This document shows positions 51,388 to 61,235 of a stretch of DNA of 64,000 nucleotides, in pieces. Under the pieces are notes generated by a model, which saw nothing but the letters and a program-made list of their open reading frames with translations, did not search any database and was not told the DNA's origin. Within the stretch, counting starts at the first letter, position 1; each line of letters begins with the position of its first letter. Position numbers and translations under genes: made by a program. The stretch comes from Rhizobium tropici CIAT 899 (GTDB lineage: Bacteria > Pseudomonadota > Alphaproteobacteria > Rhizobiales > Rhizobiaceae), in the NCBI RefSeq assembly GCF_000330885.1, contig NC_020062.1:256374-320373 (forward strand), given 5' to 3'.

Positions 51388-54300
51388 TTATCGAGATCGG
51401 GGATCGGCGGCGGGTGCGGGCGGGACGTGGGCGCCCGCACCCTTCTCTTCGGCCGGTCTCTTGGTCCGGAGGAGGGACAGCACAAAGACGAAAAAGACCG
51501 GGACGAAGAAGACGGCAAGGACCGTTGCGGAGATCATACCGCCAAGGACGCCCGTGCCGATCGCGTTCTGGCTGGCGGCACTGGGACCCGTTGCGATCGC
51601 CAGCGGCACGACGCCAAGCGTGAAAGCAAGCGACGTCATCACGATCGGGCGGAAGCGGACGCGAGCAGCCTCGGCCGCTGAATCCAGCAGGGACCTGCCT
51701 TGTGCGTAATAATCCCTTGCGAACTCGACGATCAGGATGGCGTTCTTCGCCGACAGGCCGATGATCGCAATGAGCCCGACCTTGAAATAAAGGTCGTTCG
51801 GCATGTCGCGGAGGATCGCCGCCAGTACGCAGCCAATGATGCCGAGTGGTACGACAAGCATGACCGACAGAGGGATCGACCAGCTTTCGTAGAGGCCTGC
51901 CAGCAGTAGGAAGACGAAGAGGATGCTGAAGGCAAATAGGATCGGCGCCTGACTGCCGGAGGCGATTTCCTCGCGCGACTGACCGGACCACTCGTAGCCG
52001 AAACCGTCGGGAAGTTCGGATGCGAGGCGTTCCATCTCGGCAATGGCGGCACCCGAAGACTTGCCTGTTGCTGCCTCGCCGGTGATGCGGATCGTCGGAT
52101 AACCATTGTAGCCGACGATCTGCGGATCGCCCTTGCGCCAGTCGGCGGTCGCGAACGACGAGAGCGGCACCATTCCGCCGCTTGCGTTGCGAACGTTCAG
52201 CTTCATCATGTCTTCAACCTGCATGCGGCTGCGGCCGTCCGCCTGCACGATGACCTGCTGCATGTGGCCCGCGTTCGGATAGTCGTTGATATAGGAAGAG
52301 CCGAGGCTTGCGGTGATCGCATCGTTGATGTCGGTGAAGCCGACGCCGAAGGTGTTCGCCTTCTCGCGGTCGATCGCAAGGACGATCTGCGCCGCCTCCT
52401 GCATGCCCTCGACGCGGACGTTCGTCACCACAATGCTCTTGGCCGCCTTTGCCATCAACTCTTCCGCCGCTTGCTTGAGAGCCTTCTGCCCGCGTCCGGC
52501 GCGATCCTGGAGCCGGAAGGAGAAGCCGCTCGTCGTCCCGAAACCTTCGATTGGCGGCGGCGAAAGGGCATAGGAGGTGGCGTCCTTCAATCCGGCGAGC
52601 TGTGCGTTGACGCGCGCAGCGATTTCCGGCACCGAACTGCCCGCAGGCCGTGCGGCCCAGTCCTTGAGCGTCACGAAGGCGATGGCCGAGTTCGGCCCGT
52701 TTCCGGAGAAGCTGAACCCCTGGATGGCGAAGACGTTTTCGACGGCCGGTTCGGCCTTGAAAATCGCCTCGATCTGCTTCAGCGATGCGATCGTGCGGTT
52801 GGCGCTCGCCTCCGGCGGTCCCTGGACGTCGACGATCAAGATGCCCTGGTCTTCTTCCGGCACGAAGGAACCGGGCAAATTGACGAAAAGATGGCCGAGG
52901 CCGATGACGAGCGCGAGATAGACGCCCATCACGCGCCCCGACCGGCGCGCAAGGCAGGCTGCCGTCTTGGTGTAGCCCGCCGTCATTCCGTCGAACTTGC
53001 GATTGAACCACCCGCCGAGACCTTTCTTCTCATGATGATTTCCGTCGATCGGCTTCAGGAAGGTGGCGCAGAGCGCCGGCGTCAGCGATAGCGCCAGGAA
53101 GGCCGAGAACATGATCGAGACGACCATGGTCAGCGAAAACTGGCGGTAGATGATGCCGGAAGCTCCCGGGAAGAATGCCATCGGAATGAAGACGCAGGAC
53201 AGTACCAGCGTGATGCCGAGGATGGCGCCGGTGATCTGCTTCATCGCCTTTTGCGTTGCGGCTTTCGGCGGCAAACCCTCTTCGGCCATGATACGCTCGA
53301 CATTCTCGACCACGACGATCGCGTCGTCGACGAGGATGCCGATCGCAAGCACCATGGCAAACATGGTCAGCACGTTGATGGAGAATCCTGTCGCATACAT
53401 GATGGCGCAGGTTCCGAGCAGGGCAACGGGCACGACGAGCGTCGGGATGACGGTGTAGCGGAAGTTTTGCAGGAAGACGAACATCACGATGAAGACAAGC
53501 ACGATCGCCTCGATCAACGTGTGCACGACCTTCTCGATCGAGGCATTGACGAAGGGGCTGGTGTCATAGGGGATCGAGTACTCGACGCCTTTCGGGAAGA
53601 ACTTCGACAGCTCGTCCATCTTCGCCTTAACGGCCCCCGAGACGGCAACGGCGTTGCCGGTCGAGGAAAGCTGGATAGCAAGGCCGGCACTCGGATTGCC
53701 GTTGAGCCGGCTTGCAGTCGAATAGGTTTCCGCGCCATCCTCGACGCGGGCGACGTCGCGCAGGCGCACGGTCGAACCGTCGGAATTGGCGCGAAGGATG
53801 ATGTCACCGAATTGCTTCGCGCTGTTGAGCTGGCCCTCGACGATCACGGTCGCGGTCAGATCCTGGCTGACCGGATTGGGTGTGGCGCCGATCTGACCGG
53901 CTGCGACCTGCGCGTTCTGGGCGGCGATTGCCGCGCTGATGTCGGCCACCGTCAGATGAAGACCGACCATCTTGTCCGGGTCGATCCAGACACGCAGCGC
54001 CCGCTGAGAGGCGAAGACCTGCGCACGGCCGACGCCGGGAAGGCGGCGCAGGTCTCCGAGGATATTGCGGTTGATGTAGTCGCCGAGCGCGATCTCATCC
54101 ATCTTGCCGTCGGTCGAGGTCAGGGCCGCGATCAACAGGAAGCCGGCGCTGGCTTCTTCAACCTGAATGCCTTGCGTGCGAACCGCCTGCGGCAGTCGCG
54201 CCTCGATGCGTCGCACCGCATTTTGCACGTCGACGGTCGCCTTGCCGATATCGCTTCCGGAGACGAAGGTAGCGTTGATGCTCACTGAGCCGGAATTATC

Positions 54301-54546
54301 GGAGGTCGACTCGAAATAGGCGATGCCGTGGACGCCGTTCAGCTCCTGCTCGATCAGCCGGGTCACGCCCTGATAGATTTCCTGCGGCGAGGCGCCGGGG
54401 TAGGAGGCGGAAATGGAAAGCTGCGGAGGAGCGACGGCGGGATATTGCGCGACCGGCAAGATGGGGATCGTAATGATCCCCGCAATCATGATGAAGAAAG
54501 CAAAGACCCATGCGAGGATGGGTCGCCTGATAAAGAACTGTGCCAT
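51388..54546 (-). CDS. RND multidrug efflux permease (AcrB/MexB type)
   Basis: This 1052-residue inner-membrane pump of the HAE1 family extrudes drugs and other amphiphiles using the proton gradient. The N-terminus MAQFFIRRPILAWVFAFFIM is typical of AcrB. Proton-relay aspartates are the DD in AIGILVDDAIVVVENVERIM (transmembrane helix 4), and the second half has the SAKNAILIVEFARD repeat of that helix. The length is normal. It is eight bases downstream of the adaptor gene. No outer-membrane TolC-type gene is nearby, so the pump must borrow a channel. Confidence 0.95.
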   Translation of the reverse strand: MAQFFIRRPILAWVFAFFIMIAGIITIPILPVAQYPAVAPPQLSISASYPGASPQEIYQGVTRLIEQELNGVHGIAYFESTSDNSGSVSINATFVSGSDIGKATVDVQNAVRRIEARLPQAVRTQGIQVEEASAGFLLIAALTSTDGKMDEIALGDYINRNILGDLRRLPGVGRAQVFASQRALRVWIDPDKMVGLHLTVADISAAIAAQNAQVAAGQIGATPNPVSQDLTATVIVEGQLNSAKQFGDIILRANSDGSTVRLRDVARVEDGAETYSTASRLNGNPSAGLAIQLSSTGNAVAVSGAVKAKMDELSKFFPKGVEYSIPYDTSPFVNASIEKVVHTLIEAIVLVFIVMFVFLQNFRYTVIPTLVVPVALLGTCAIMYATGFSINVLTMFAMVLAIGILVDDAIVVVENVERIMAEEGLPPKAATQKAMKQITGAILGITLVLSCVFIPMAFFPGASGIIYRQFSLTMVVSIMFSAFLALSLTPALCATFLKPIDGNHHEKKGLGGWFNRKFDGMTAGYTKTAACLARRSGRVMGVYLALVIGLGHLFVNLPGSFVPEEDQGILIVDVQGPPEASANRTIASLKQIEAIFKAEPAVENVFAIQGFSFSGNGPNSAIAFVTLKDWAARPAGSSVPEIAARVNAQLAGLKDATSYALSPPPIEGFGTTSGFSFRLQDRAGRGQKALKQAAEELMAKAAKSIVVTNVRVEGMQEAAQIVLAIDREKANTFGVGFTDINDAITASLGSSYINDYPNAGHMQQVIVQADGRSRMQVEDMMKLNVRNASGGMVPLSSFATADWRKGDPQIVGYNGYPTIRITGEAATGKSSGAAIAEMERLASELPDGFGYEWSGQSREEIASGSQAPILFAFSILFVFLLLAGLYESWSIPLSVMLVVPLGIIGCVLAAILRDMPNDLYFKVGLIAIIGLSAKNAILIVEFARDYYAQGRSLLDSAAEAARVRFRPIVMTSLAFTLGVVPLAIATGPSAASQNAIGTGVLGGMISATVLAVFFVPVFFVFVLSLLRTKRPAEEKGAGAHVPPAPAADPRSR

Positions 54547-54553
54547 GATTTGG

Positions 54554-55738
54554 TTACTTTGCGGCCTGATCTGAGGTGTTCGGCACGGCGCTTGGCGGCG
54601 TCCACGGTTCGGCGACGACCTTGCTGCCGGGCGTGACCTTCTGGACTCCGTCCGCTATGATGGCTTCGCCATCCTTCAACCCGGAAAGCACGATCCATTC
54701 GGTGCCGAGAGACGTGCCGAGGGCGATGTTGCGCACCTGTACTGTTTGGTCGGCGGCGAGCACGAGAATCTGAGGGTTGCCTTGGGCGTCCCTGGTCACT
54801 GCCCTTTGCGGAATGGTGATGCCGCTTTTCTGGACGGCCTGTTCGATGCGTACGCGAACATACATGCCCGGCAAAAGATCGCCATCGGGATTGGGAAATT
54901 CCGCACGCAATGTGACCTGTCCCGTGCTCGGGTCCACATTCGCGTTCGAAAACAAGAGTTTTCCCGGCTTGAAATAGGTCTTTCCACCGTCGAACACGAG
55001 CTCGACGGATGCCTGTCCTGGTGCCGGGCTCTGTAGCTTGCCTTCGCTGAGGGCCCGCTTCAGCGCCAGGAGGTCCTGCGCGGATTGCGTGAAATCGGCA
55101 TAGACCGGATCAATCTGCTGGATGAGTGCGAGATTGGACGCGCCTTCCGCGGTCACAAGCGCTCCTTCGGTCACGAGAGCGCCACCGATGATGCCGGTGA
55201 TGGGAGCTTTTACCTCGGTGTAGTCCAGATTGATCTCAGCTTCGTCGAGCGAGGCTTGCTGAGCCGCGACATCGGCGTCGGCCTGTGCGAGATTGACGGC
55301 GGCTGTATCATAGTCGACGGCGGTCGAGACATTGCGCTCGCGTAGCGAGCGCTGGCGTTCCAGCTGTTGCCTCGCATTGGCCTGGACAGCTTTGGCTTTC
55401 TGCAAGGCCGCCCTGGCGCTCGCCACCCGCACCTGAAACAGCTTCGGATCGATCCGGTAGAGAACGTCGCCCTTATGGACGAGGCTGCCCTGCTCGAAGA
55501 CGCGCTCCTGGAGAATGCCTGAGACGCGTGCACGCACCTCGGAGACCCGGGTCGCGGCGATGCGCCCTGGAAGTTCGCTCATGACAGGCACCGGATGCGC
55601 CTTGATTTGCAGGACACCGACGGCGGGAGCGGGCATTTCGCTGCTCTCCTGGGCGTAAGCGTGGCTGGAAATCACCATAAGCATCGCCATTGCCGCCAAT
55701 ATCGCCTTCCCGCAAGGCAGTTCGATTGCAGATCGCAT
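54554..55738 (-). CDS. RND efflux periplasmic adaptor (AcrA/MexA type)
   Basis: This 394-residue membrane-fusion protein has an N-terminal signal-like hydrophobic segment (ILAAMAMLMVISSHAYA, no lipobox Cys at the cleavage site, so probably not a lipoprotein). It has a lipoyl-type half-motif VRARVSGILQERVFEQGSLVHKGDVLYRIDP, a long alpha-hairpin (about 105-165), the second lipoyl half EVKAPITGIIGG and a beta-barrel and membrane-proximal domain. It links the RND permease to an outer-membrane channel. It is divergent from the response-regulator gene across 238 bases, which suggests regulation by that system. Confidence 0.93.
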   Translation of the reverse strand: MRSAIELPCGKAILAAMAMLMVISSHAYAQESSEMPAPAVGVLQIKAHPVPVMSELPGRIAATRVSEVRARVSGILQERVFEQGSLVHKGDVLYRIDPKLFQVRVASARAALQKAKAVQANARQQLERQRSLRERNVSTAVDYDTAAVNLAQADADVAAQQASLDEAEINLDYTEVKAPITGIIGGALVTEGALVTAEGASNLALIQQIDPVYADFTQSAQDLLALKRALSEGKLQSPAPGQASVELVFDGGKTYFKPGKLLFSNANVDPSTGQVTLRAEFPNPDGDLLPGMYVRVRIEQAVQKSGITIPQRAVTRDAQGNPQILVLAADQTVQVRNIALGTSLGTEWIVLSGLKDGEAIIADGVQKVTPGSKVVAEPWTPPSAVPNTSDQAAK

Positions 55739-55976
55739 AAATGTATTCCCAATTGACCGGGACGCGAGGAGATCGTCGCTCCGCGTCTCGACGGCATGAA
55801 CCCATTCGAAAGGAGCCGCTTCAAGCCGGGCGCGAACGGCACTTTCGTCCGAGCCTAAGCAAACATTGGGATTGTTGGCCTTCGGTCGACGTTTTGTGGA
55901 GGTTTCATGGAGGAGGGCAGAGGAGTGTTGACGCGCGGGCCCTGTCTGACGTTTCTATCCGGTAAAGGAGCCTTGG

Positions 55977-56669
55977 ATGGAAAATGCACTGATATTGATC
56001 GTCGAGGACGAGCCGGAAATCTCCGATATCCTTGAACGCTATTTTGAGCGCGAGGGGTTTCGTGTGCTGACGGCCTCGGATGGCGAGATCGGGCTTTCCC
56101 ATCACCAGCGGCTGCGGCCCGACCTTGTGATCCTCGACGTCAAGCTGCCGAAACTCGACGGTCACACCGTGCTTGCCACCATCCGCCAAAGAGGCAATAC
56201 GCCCGTCATCATGGTCACGGCACTTGCCGACGATCTCGACAAGCTGCATGGACTGCGCTCCGGCGCTGACGACTATGTGGTCAAGCCGTTCAACCCGGTC
56301 GAGGTGGTCGCCCGGGCGCGGGCGGTTCTGAGACGGGCGACGGGAAATGCTGCGAACAAGGTGCTGCGGGTCGGCAGGCTTGCGATCGATCCGATCGCCC
56401 ACATGGCAGTGGTGGAGGATGGCGAAAGCCGCATGCCGCTGAACCTGACTCGCACCGAATTCCGCATCCTCGAATATATGGCTGGGTTTCCGAACAGGGC
56501 CTTCGAACGCGGCGAGATCGTCGATGCCTGCCTTCCCGAAGGCGATGCGCTCGACCGCACCGTCGACAGTCACATGAGCAAACTTCGCCGCAAGCTCGAT
56601 GCCGCCGGCGTCGGCGATCTTCTGAACGGCGTTCGGGGAGTGGGTTACCGCCTTGGCGATTTCGGTTAG
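55977..56669 (+). CDS. OmpR-family response regulator (BaeR-like)
   Basis: This 230-residue regulator has a receiver domain (1-118; acidic pair E10/D11, phospho-acceptor D54 in LVILDVKLPKLDGH, conserved Lys in DYVVKPFNP) and an OmpR/PhoB winged helix (about 130-228) ending in LLNGVRGVGYRLG. It overlaps the sensor kinase gene by 17 bases. Being divergent from an AcrAB-type pump, it resembles the BaeSR-type control of drug efflux. The start is preceded by AAAGGAG. Confidence 0.93.
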   Translation: MENALILIVEDEPEISDILERYFEREGFRVLTASDGEIGLSHHQRLRPDLVILDVKLPKLDGHTVLATIRQRGNTPVIMVTALADDLDKLHGLRSGADDYVVKPFNPVEVVARARAVLRRATGNAANKVLRVGRLAIDPIAHMAVVEDGESRMPLNLTRTEFRILEYMAGFPNRAFERGEIVDACLPEGDALDRTVDSHMSKLRRKLDAAGVGDLLNGVRGVGYRLGDFG

Positions 56670-57711
56670 CAACAGCCTTAACAGGCAGATCGTCTGGTCG
56701 ACGACCATCGTCGCCTTCGTCGCTCTGTCGGTGATGTTTTTCGGATTCCTGATCTACGGCTATGTCTACGAATGGCTGTTCAAGGACTCCGCTCCGCCGG
56801 ACGACTGGGCCGTCAGCGATTTCATCGTGCTCGGCATCAACGTGGCAATTGGCCAGGCCGTCGGCGCTTATGTCGGATGGCGACTTGCCCGGCGTCTCGT
56901 CAAGCCTCTGACGGCCGTGACGGAGGCTGCCCGCCTCATTGCGGATGGCGACTTCGCGGGACGGGCGACCGGCGAAGGCAATTTCGGCGAAGCCGACCGT
57001 CTGATCAGCGATTTCAATCGGATGGCAGAGGAGCTGCAAAGAGCGGAAAAGGAGCTCCAATATTCGAATTCGGCCATCGCGCACGAGTTGCGTACGCCGC
57101 TGACGATCCTGCGTGGGCGCATGCAGGGGCTGGCGGATGGGGTGTTCGAGCCGAGCCAGGAGGTATTCCGCGGATTGATCGGACATATCGATGCTTTGAC
57201 GCGCATCGTCGACGACCTCAGGACGCTTTCGCTGATGAATGCCGGGCGGATGGAACTGCAGCAATCGCGTTTCGACGTTGGAGGAGAAATCGCAGACATC
57301 ATCGATTCCGTTGGGCCGGCGCTTGCCAGCCTCAGCATCACGGTCGAAACAGACTTGCAGAAGATGGCTGTGATCGCCGACCGGGCGCGGATCCGGCAGG
57401 CGGTGCTTGCGCTCATCGACAATGTCGCACGCTATGCTCCGGGCTCGACGCTACGTGTAGCCTTTGAGGAGACCTGCAGCCTGTGCATCATCATGGTTTC
57501 GGATAACGGTCCCGGCATGACGGCTGCGGAAAGCGAACGGGCCTTCGAGCGGTTCTGGAGGGCCGACGATGCGAGAACGCGAAGAGGCGGCGGGTCAGGC
57601 CTCGGCCTCGCCGTCGTCAAGGCGATCGCCGAGGCGCATGGCGGCCACGCGACGATCGACAGCCGCAAGGGTGGCGGCACGACCGTCGTGCTGACAATCC
57701 CGCGCTGCTGA
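56653..57711 (+). CDS. Sensor histidine kinase (BaeS-like)
   Basis: This 352-residue membrane kinase has two hydrophobic segments (about 14-37 and 57-78) with only a short loop between them, so little periplasmic sensing domain. A HAMP region (about 80-132) and a phospho-accepting H144 in NSAIAHELRTPLTILRG follow, then an HATPase domain with N, G1 and G2 boxes (ALIDNVARYAPGS, SDNGPGM, GGGSGLGLAVVKAIAEAHGG). The start codon is TTG at 56653, inside the regulator gene. A GGGGAG lies about 11 bases upstream and no better start preserves the first helix. The short extracytoplasmic loop suggests intramembrane or cell-envelope sensing. Confidence 0.9.
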   Translation: MAISVSNSLNRQIVWSTTIVAFVALSVMFFGFLIYGYVYEWLFKDSAPPDDWAVSDFIVLGINVAIGQAVGAYVGWRLARRLVKPLTAVTEAARLIADGDFAGRATGEGNFGEADRLISDFNRMAEELQRAEKELQYSNSAIAHELRTPLTILRGRMQGLADGVFEPSQEVFRGLIGHIDALTRIVDDLRTLSLMNAGRMELQQSRFDVGGEIADIIDSVGPALASLSITVETDLQKMAVIADRARIRQAVLALIDNVARYAPGSTLRVAFEETCSLCIIMVSDNGPGMTAAESERAFERFWRADDARTRRGGGSGLGLAVVKAIAEAHGGHATIDSRKGGGTTVVLTIPRC

Positions 57712-57759
57712 GATTGTGCGCAGGGCAGCAAATGGCCTGTTCCAGGCGTTCGGGAATCC

Positions 57760-58635
57760 TCATGCGCCGAGAAGCCGCCGCAACACCTCCACCAATTCGG
57801 TTGTGCCTCGACGGATCTCGCCCACATCTTTTTCCACATCTATTCGGTCTGCATTATGGGCGGTATAAAGTTCGACCAGCAGTCGCGCATAGTCTTCGGA
57901 AAGACCCGCTCGCATGAGTGCGGCTTGCCATTCGGTCTCGGGAAGCGGTTTGGCAAGGACCTCGCGCCCGGCCAGCAAGCCGATGGCCGCCGCAACGTCA
58001 TTCGGCGTATAACGCCGAGGACCTTCGGCATGAACAATCCTTAGCGCGGTGTCCTGCTTTTCCAAAAGCAGTTCGGCCGCGATCGAACCCACGTCATAGG
58101 CGGAGATGGTCGGAAGAAGCTTGGTCAGCGGATGATAGAAGCTCGGCAATCGGCCGCTATCTGCCGCTACCTTTGCCAGACGTGCCCAGTTCTCCATGTG
58201 CTCGGCCGATCGCAGCAGGATAAGCCTCTCGGTCTCGAGCCGACGCAGCCGTGCTTCAAGCGCATGGAAAATCAAGGTGATGCCGGTGCCAGAGTTATGC
58301 TGCGCGCCATAGTCGGAAATGGCAAGAATGGTGCGCGGTTTGGCGGCTGACAGTGCCCCGCCAATGCGGTCCACCAGTCGTCTCATGCTGGAATAGGCCT
58401 CAGCGGCACGAATATCGACCGGGCAAATGATCTGGACGGCGCTCGCCCCCTCGAATGCGGCCGTCAGCGCCCGACTGTCATGCACATCGGCAATGGCGAT
58501 CTCGCAGCCGAGATCCGAAAAAGCCTGTGCTTTCGATCCATCGCGCAGAATTGCGCGAACCGGAACGCCGGCCTTGCGCAGCGCGGCGATGGTCGTGCGG
58601 CCAACCTTGCCGGTGGCGCCCAAAATTGCATGCAT
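57760..58635 (-). CDS. NmrA-type NAD(P)-binding oxidoreductase
   Basis: This 291-residue atypical short-chain dehydrogenase/reductase begins MHAILGATGKVGRTTIAALRKAG, the GxxGxxG nucleotide-binding turn of the NmrA/azoreductase-like group, followed by AILRDGSKAQAFSDLGCEIAIADVHD. Such proteins are NAD(P)H-dependent redox sensors or quinone reductases. The gene follows the AraC regulator at 58735-59592 by 99 bases on the same strand, so the two probably form a regulator/target pair. No substrate can be suggested. Confidence 0.87.
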   Translation of the reverse strand: MHAILGATGKVGRTTIAALRKAGVPVRAILRDGSKAQAFSDLGCEIAIADVHDSRALTAAFEGASAVQIICPVDIRAAEAYSSMRRLVDRIGGALSAAKPRTILAISDYGAQHNSGTGITLIFHALEARLRRLETERLILLRSAEHMENWARLAKVAADSGRLPSFYHPLTKLLPTISAYDVGSIAAELLLEKQDTALRIVHAEGPRRYTPNDVAAAIGLLAGREVLAKPLPETEWQAALMRAGLSEDYARLLVELYTAHNADRIDVEKDVGEIRRGTTELVEVLRRLLGA

Positions 58636-58734
58636 GGCATCTTCTCCTGTCGATCCTGCTGCAGCCTAGCCATGCGCGTTCATCGGATCGCACAGGTTCG
58701 GACGGTCAATTGCAGGTTTGGACGACAATCGAAG

Positions 58735-59592
58735 TTATGAGTGCATTCGGCTCAGCATGCCCGGGGTAAGGCCGAGGATGCGCCGCATCCAATGCGTCAT
58801 GTGGCTCTGATGGGCAAACCCGGTCGCCGATGCGATCTCGGCGAGCGGCATGTCGGTGGAGAGAATGAGCAATCTGGCGCGCTCGATCCGGCGTGTCAGC
58901 ACATAGTGATGAACCGGCATGCCGAAAGTGGCGCGAAAGAGTGGTTTCAAATGCGACACGCTCAGGCCGACCGTTGCGGCGAGATCGGCAAGAGACAGCG
59001 ACTGATCGATATGGGCTTCGATAAAATCCAACAGGCGTCGCTGATGGCGATTGGTCAAAGTGGCGCCTGTCGCGGCTGTACCGATTGAAGTCTGTTCGCC
59101 GCCTTCCACGAGACGGATCGCCAGCGCCAGGCCTAATGCTTCGGCATAAGTCCTGTCTGATGGAACGGGCGACTCGATTTCGGCCTTGATCGCCCAGGCG
59201 ATCGATTCAATCCGGGAATCCCGAAGCTGGAATTTTGGTGCCAGAGAAACCGCATTCGGATTTCTGCCGAGCGCTTCTGCGGCGGATTGAAGGAGTTCGT
59301 GCTGGATGCTCAGGCGCAGAATGGTGCAGTCCCCGTCATCTTCCCACCAGCCATCCAGTCCGGCAGGAACGATATCGATATCGCCATGCGCCTGACGACG
59401 GCGGTATTGACGGCCGTCGCACTCACAAAAAGCATTCACGGCCCGTCCGAAATGAATGCCGAGCCGATGCGTCTGCGACCCCGGAACATGGGTTCGGCCA
59501 GCCTGAATACGGAGGAAATTCGCTTCCAGGCCCTTCCAGCCGCGATCCTTGCTGGAGAGAAGTGTCGCAGCGGTGCTGTTGGGCTGGTCCAT
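58735..59592 (-). CDS. AraC-family transcriptional regulator
   Basis: This 285-residue AraC protein has an N-terminal cupin-like region (about 20-130) and a C-terminal double HTH (about 183-283). The first helix pair reads LADLAATVGLSVSHLKPLFRATFG and the second IASATGFAHQSHMTHWMRRILGLTPG. It lies upstream of, and in the same direction as, the NmrA-type gene. The protein resembles redox- or aromatic-responsive AraC regulators in layout only. Confidence 0.88.
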   Translation of the reverse strand: MDQPNSTAATLLSSKDRGWKGLEANFLRIQAGRTHVPGSQTHRLGIHFGRAVNAFCECDGRQYRRRQAHGDIDIVPAGLDGWWEDDGDCTILRLSIQHELLQSAAEALGRNPNAVSLAPKFQLRDSRIESIAWAIKAEIESPVPSDRTYAEALGLALAIRLVEGGEQTSIGTAATGATLTNRHQRRLLDFIEAHIDQSLSLADLAATVGLSVSHLKPLFRATFGMPVHHYVLTRRIERARLLILSTDMPLAEIASATGFAHQSHMTHWMRRILGLTPGMLSRMHS

Positions 59593-59813
59593 GACTATGC
59601 GCTTCCGCGGATTCTATCGTCCCGGTTTGAGGGCGATCTCGATCCCGAGAATATAGGTAGCACGGCGTATTCGGTCGAGCTATCTTCGGCAATGTGCGCC
59701 TGTCAGGGAACCGATAGCATTCTCGCATTCGGAGATCAGCGAATGAATGGCAGAATGCCTGAGTGAGCGCGACCTCTCCCGCGAGACCGCGTCCATCAAT
59801 GTTTAGTCGAATA

Positions 59814-60908
59814 TCACTTCCAGCTCGTATAGTCAGAAGCGACGCATCCGAAGGGGGCGCGTTGATCGCCGAAACGCTTCTTCAATTGATCGCAGCCCCA
59901 GCGGTTGAGGGGTACCGGCATCATATTGTTGATATCCATGGCGGGGGAAGTGAATTGCGAGCCGGCGCTGGTCACATACCAGACCCAGTAGCCGAAAATG
60001 CCGACAATGAAGAGAAGGATAACCAGGAAACCCCTGGCAAGCCGTGCCATGACGGACGGCCCTCTCTTCCCTTGAACAATGAGTTCCGGCGGATGAGCGC
60101 CAAGTTCCGCTGTCAGCGGGGCGAGAATGCTCGCGCGTTCTTCCGCCGAGATGTCGATGCGTTCCAGCCGGCTATCCAAAAGCACGGGGAGGGCCGTATT
60201 TCCATGCCAGACGGCCAGTGCCACGGCTTTGTCGCCCTTTGCGCCGACGACCAGTGGCTCCTCTCCAGGCCCGAAATTCGTATGGGCCGCCCGGCCGGTT
60301 TTTCTGCCGCCGATCTTGTCGGCATAGGCCACCATCAGCCGCTTGCCGCGTCGCTGGAAAGCGGTGATTTCCACCGGGACCGGCTCGAGCTGGGCAGGCC
60401 GGCGCAGTTGTCCGCGGGCGCGCCAGACGCGCAGGATCTGGAAGATCGCGGCAATGCAGGCGCCGCCGAGAAGGGCGACGAAGACGGCAAGCGTTATGAT
60501 CCGGTTCCAGAGCATGTCCAGTCCGAGGCTGAGTGTTGCCAAATCCGGATGATCTCTGGAGATGACGAGGTCAGTGTCGTAGTCGCCGGCGTGAATGTCG
60601 ACGAACATGATTTCGACATCCTTGTCGTAGGTCTGCCCATTGTAGGCATATTTGAGGTGCGCCTCGCAGGTGGTGAAGAAGCCTCTTCGGGTCGAGCATT
60701 TTCCGTCGCGGATATCACCATCGACGAGATTGATGGGGTTTTGGCTGATCGTCCAATCCCTCAATATGCCCGGCGCTTCGTAAACTGTTATGAAAACCGT
60801 AAGCGCGATCACGATCGCCAGGGCGAAATAGGCGACCTTCGGCATCGTAATCACGCCCTGAGCGAGCATGATGGTTCTCTGGGGAAGCTTAATCGTCGGA
60901 AATGTCAT
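59814..60908 (-). CDS. Membrane protein of unknown function (DUF3592-like region)
   Basis: This 364-residue protein has three predicted membrane segments: about residues 25-42 (KVAYFALAIVIALTVFITVY), about 115-140 (LWNRIITLAVFVALLGGA) and about 315-335 (RGFLVILLFIVGIFGYWVWYV). Between the first two is an extracytoplasmic region of about 70 residues (AHLKYAYNGQTYDKDVEIMF) resembling DUF3592 modules, with two Cys (in GKCSTRRGFFTTCEAH) that could form a disulfide. The start chosen is the ATG at 60908; the longer frame to 61046 has no membrane or family features in its extra part. I do not recognise a function, and it stands alone. Confidence 0.72.
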   Translation of the reverse strand: MTFPTIKLPQRTIMLAQGVITMPKVAYFALAIVIALTVFITVYEAPGILRDWTISQNPINLVDGDIRDGKCSTRRGFFTTCEAHLKYAYNGQTYDKDVEIMFVDIHAGDYDTDLVISRDHPDLATLSLGLDMLWNRIITLAVFVALLGGACIAAIFQILRVWRARGQLRRPAQLEPVPVEITAFQRRGKRLMVAYADKIGGRKTGRAAHTNFGPGEEPLVVGAKGDKAVALAVWHGNTALPVLLDSRLERIDISAEERASILAPLTAELGAHPPELIVQGKRGPSVMARLARGFLVILLFIVGIFGYWVWYVTSAGSQFTSPAMDINNMMPVPLNRWGCDQLKKRFGDQRAPFGCVASDYTSWK

Positions 60909-61235
60909 TGTCTGCCCTGAAACTCCGAATGGTTGCGTAGGCAGCCGCAAGGCGAGGAGCGAAGCATATGCTTCGCAAAATCCTGGGAGTGATTTGGCGC
61001 CCACATTAGCAGCGCGGGAAGATAGGCATTTTGCTTGATAGCTCAATATAAGGTTGTGTGCCGTTCCCCGACTTTACGATGATGTGATATCAAATGCTTG
61101 CAGGGTGTGACCTTTTTGCCTCGCAAGATCAATCGACGGGTCGAGCCCGCTGATTTTCACTTTGAACCGGCAGTTCGAGGTCAAAAAGAAAAGCAACATG
61201 ACCATGTCGCCTGGAGCGGGTCTGCGACCGCTCCG
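60909..61235. other. Intergenic region, nothing recognised
   Basis: This 327-base stretch lies between the unknown membrane protein gene and the MFS gene, both transcribed leftward. No coding frame, hairpin with T-run or repeat stands out. It should contain the promoter of the membrane protein gene. Confidence 0.45.

Noticed and set aside
53251..54288. Plus-strand open frame of about 345 codons
   Set aside because: It is antisense to the RND permease gene and is a high-GC shadow.
56290..57264. Minus-strand open frame of about 324 codons opposite the two-component genes
   Set aside because: It is antisense to the sensor kinase and regulator, whose catalytic motifs are all intact.
59763..60920. 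Plus-strand open frame of about 385 codons
   Set aside because: It is antisense to the membrane protein gene, whose minus-strand reading has convincing transmembrane helices; the plus frame is rich in charged and polar residues without domains.
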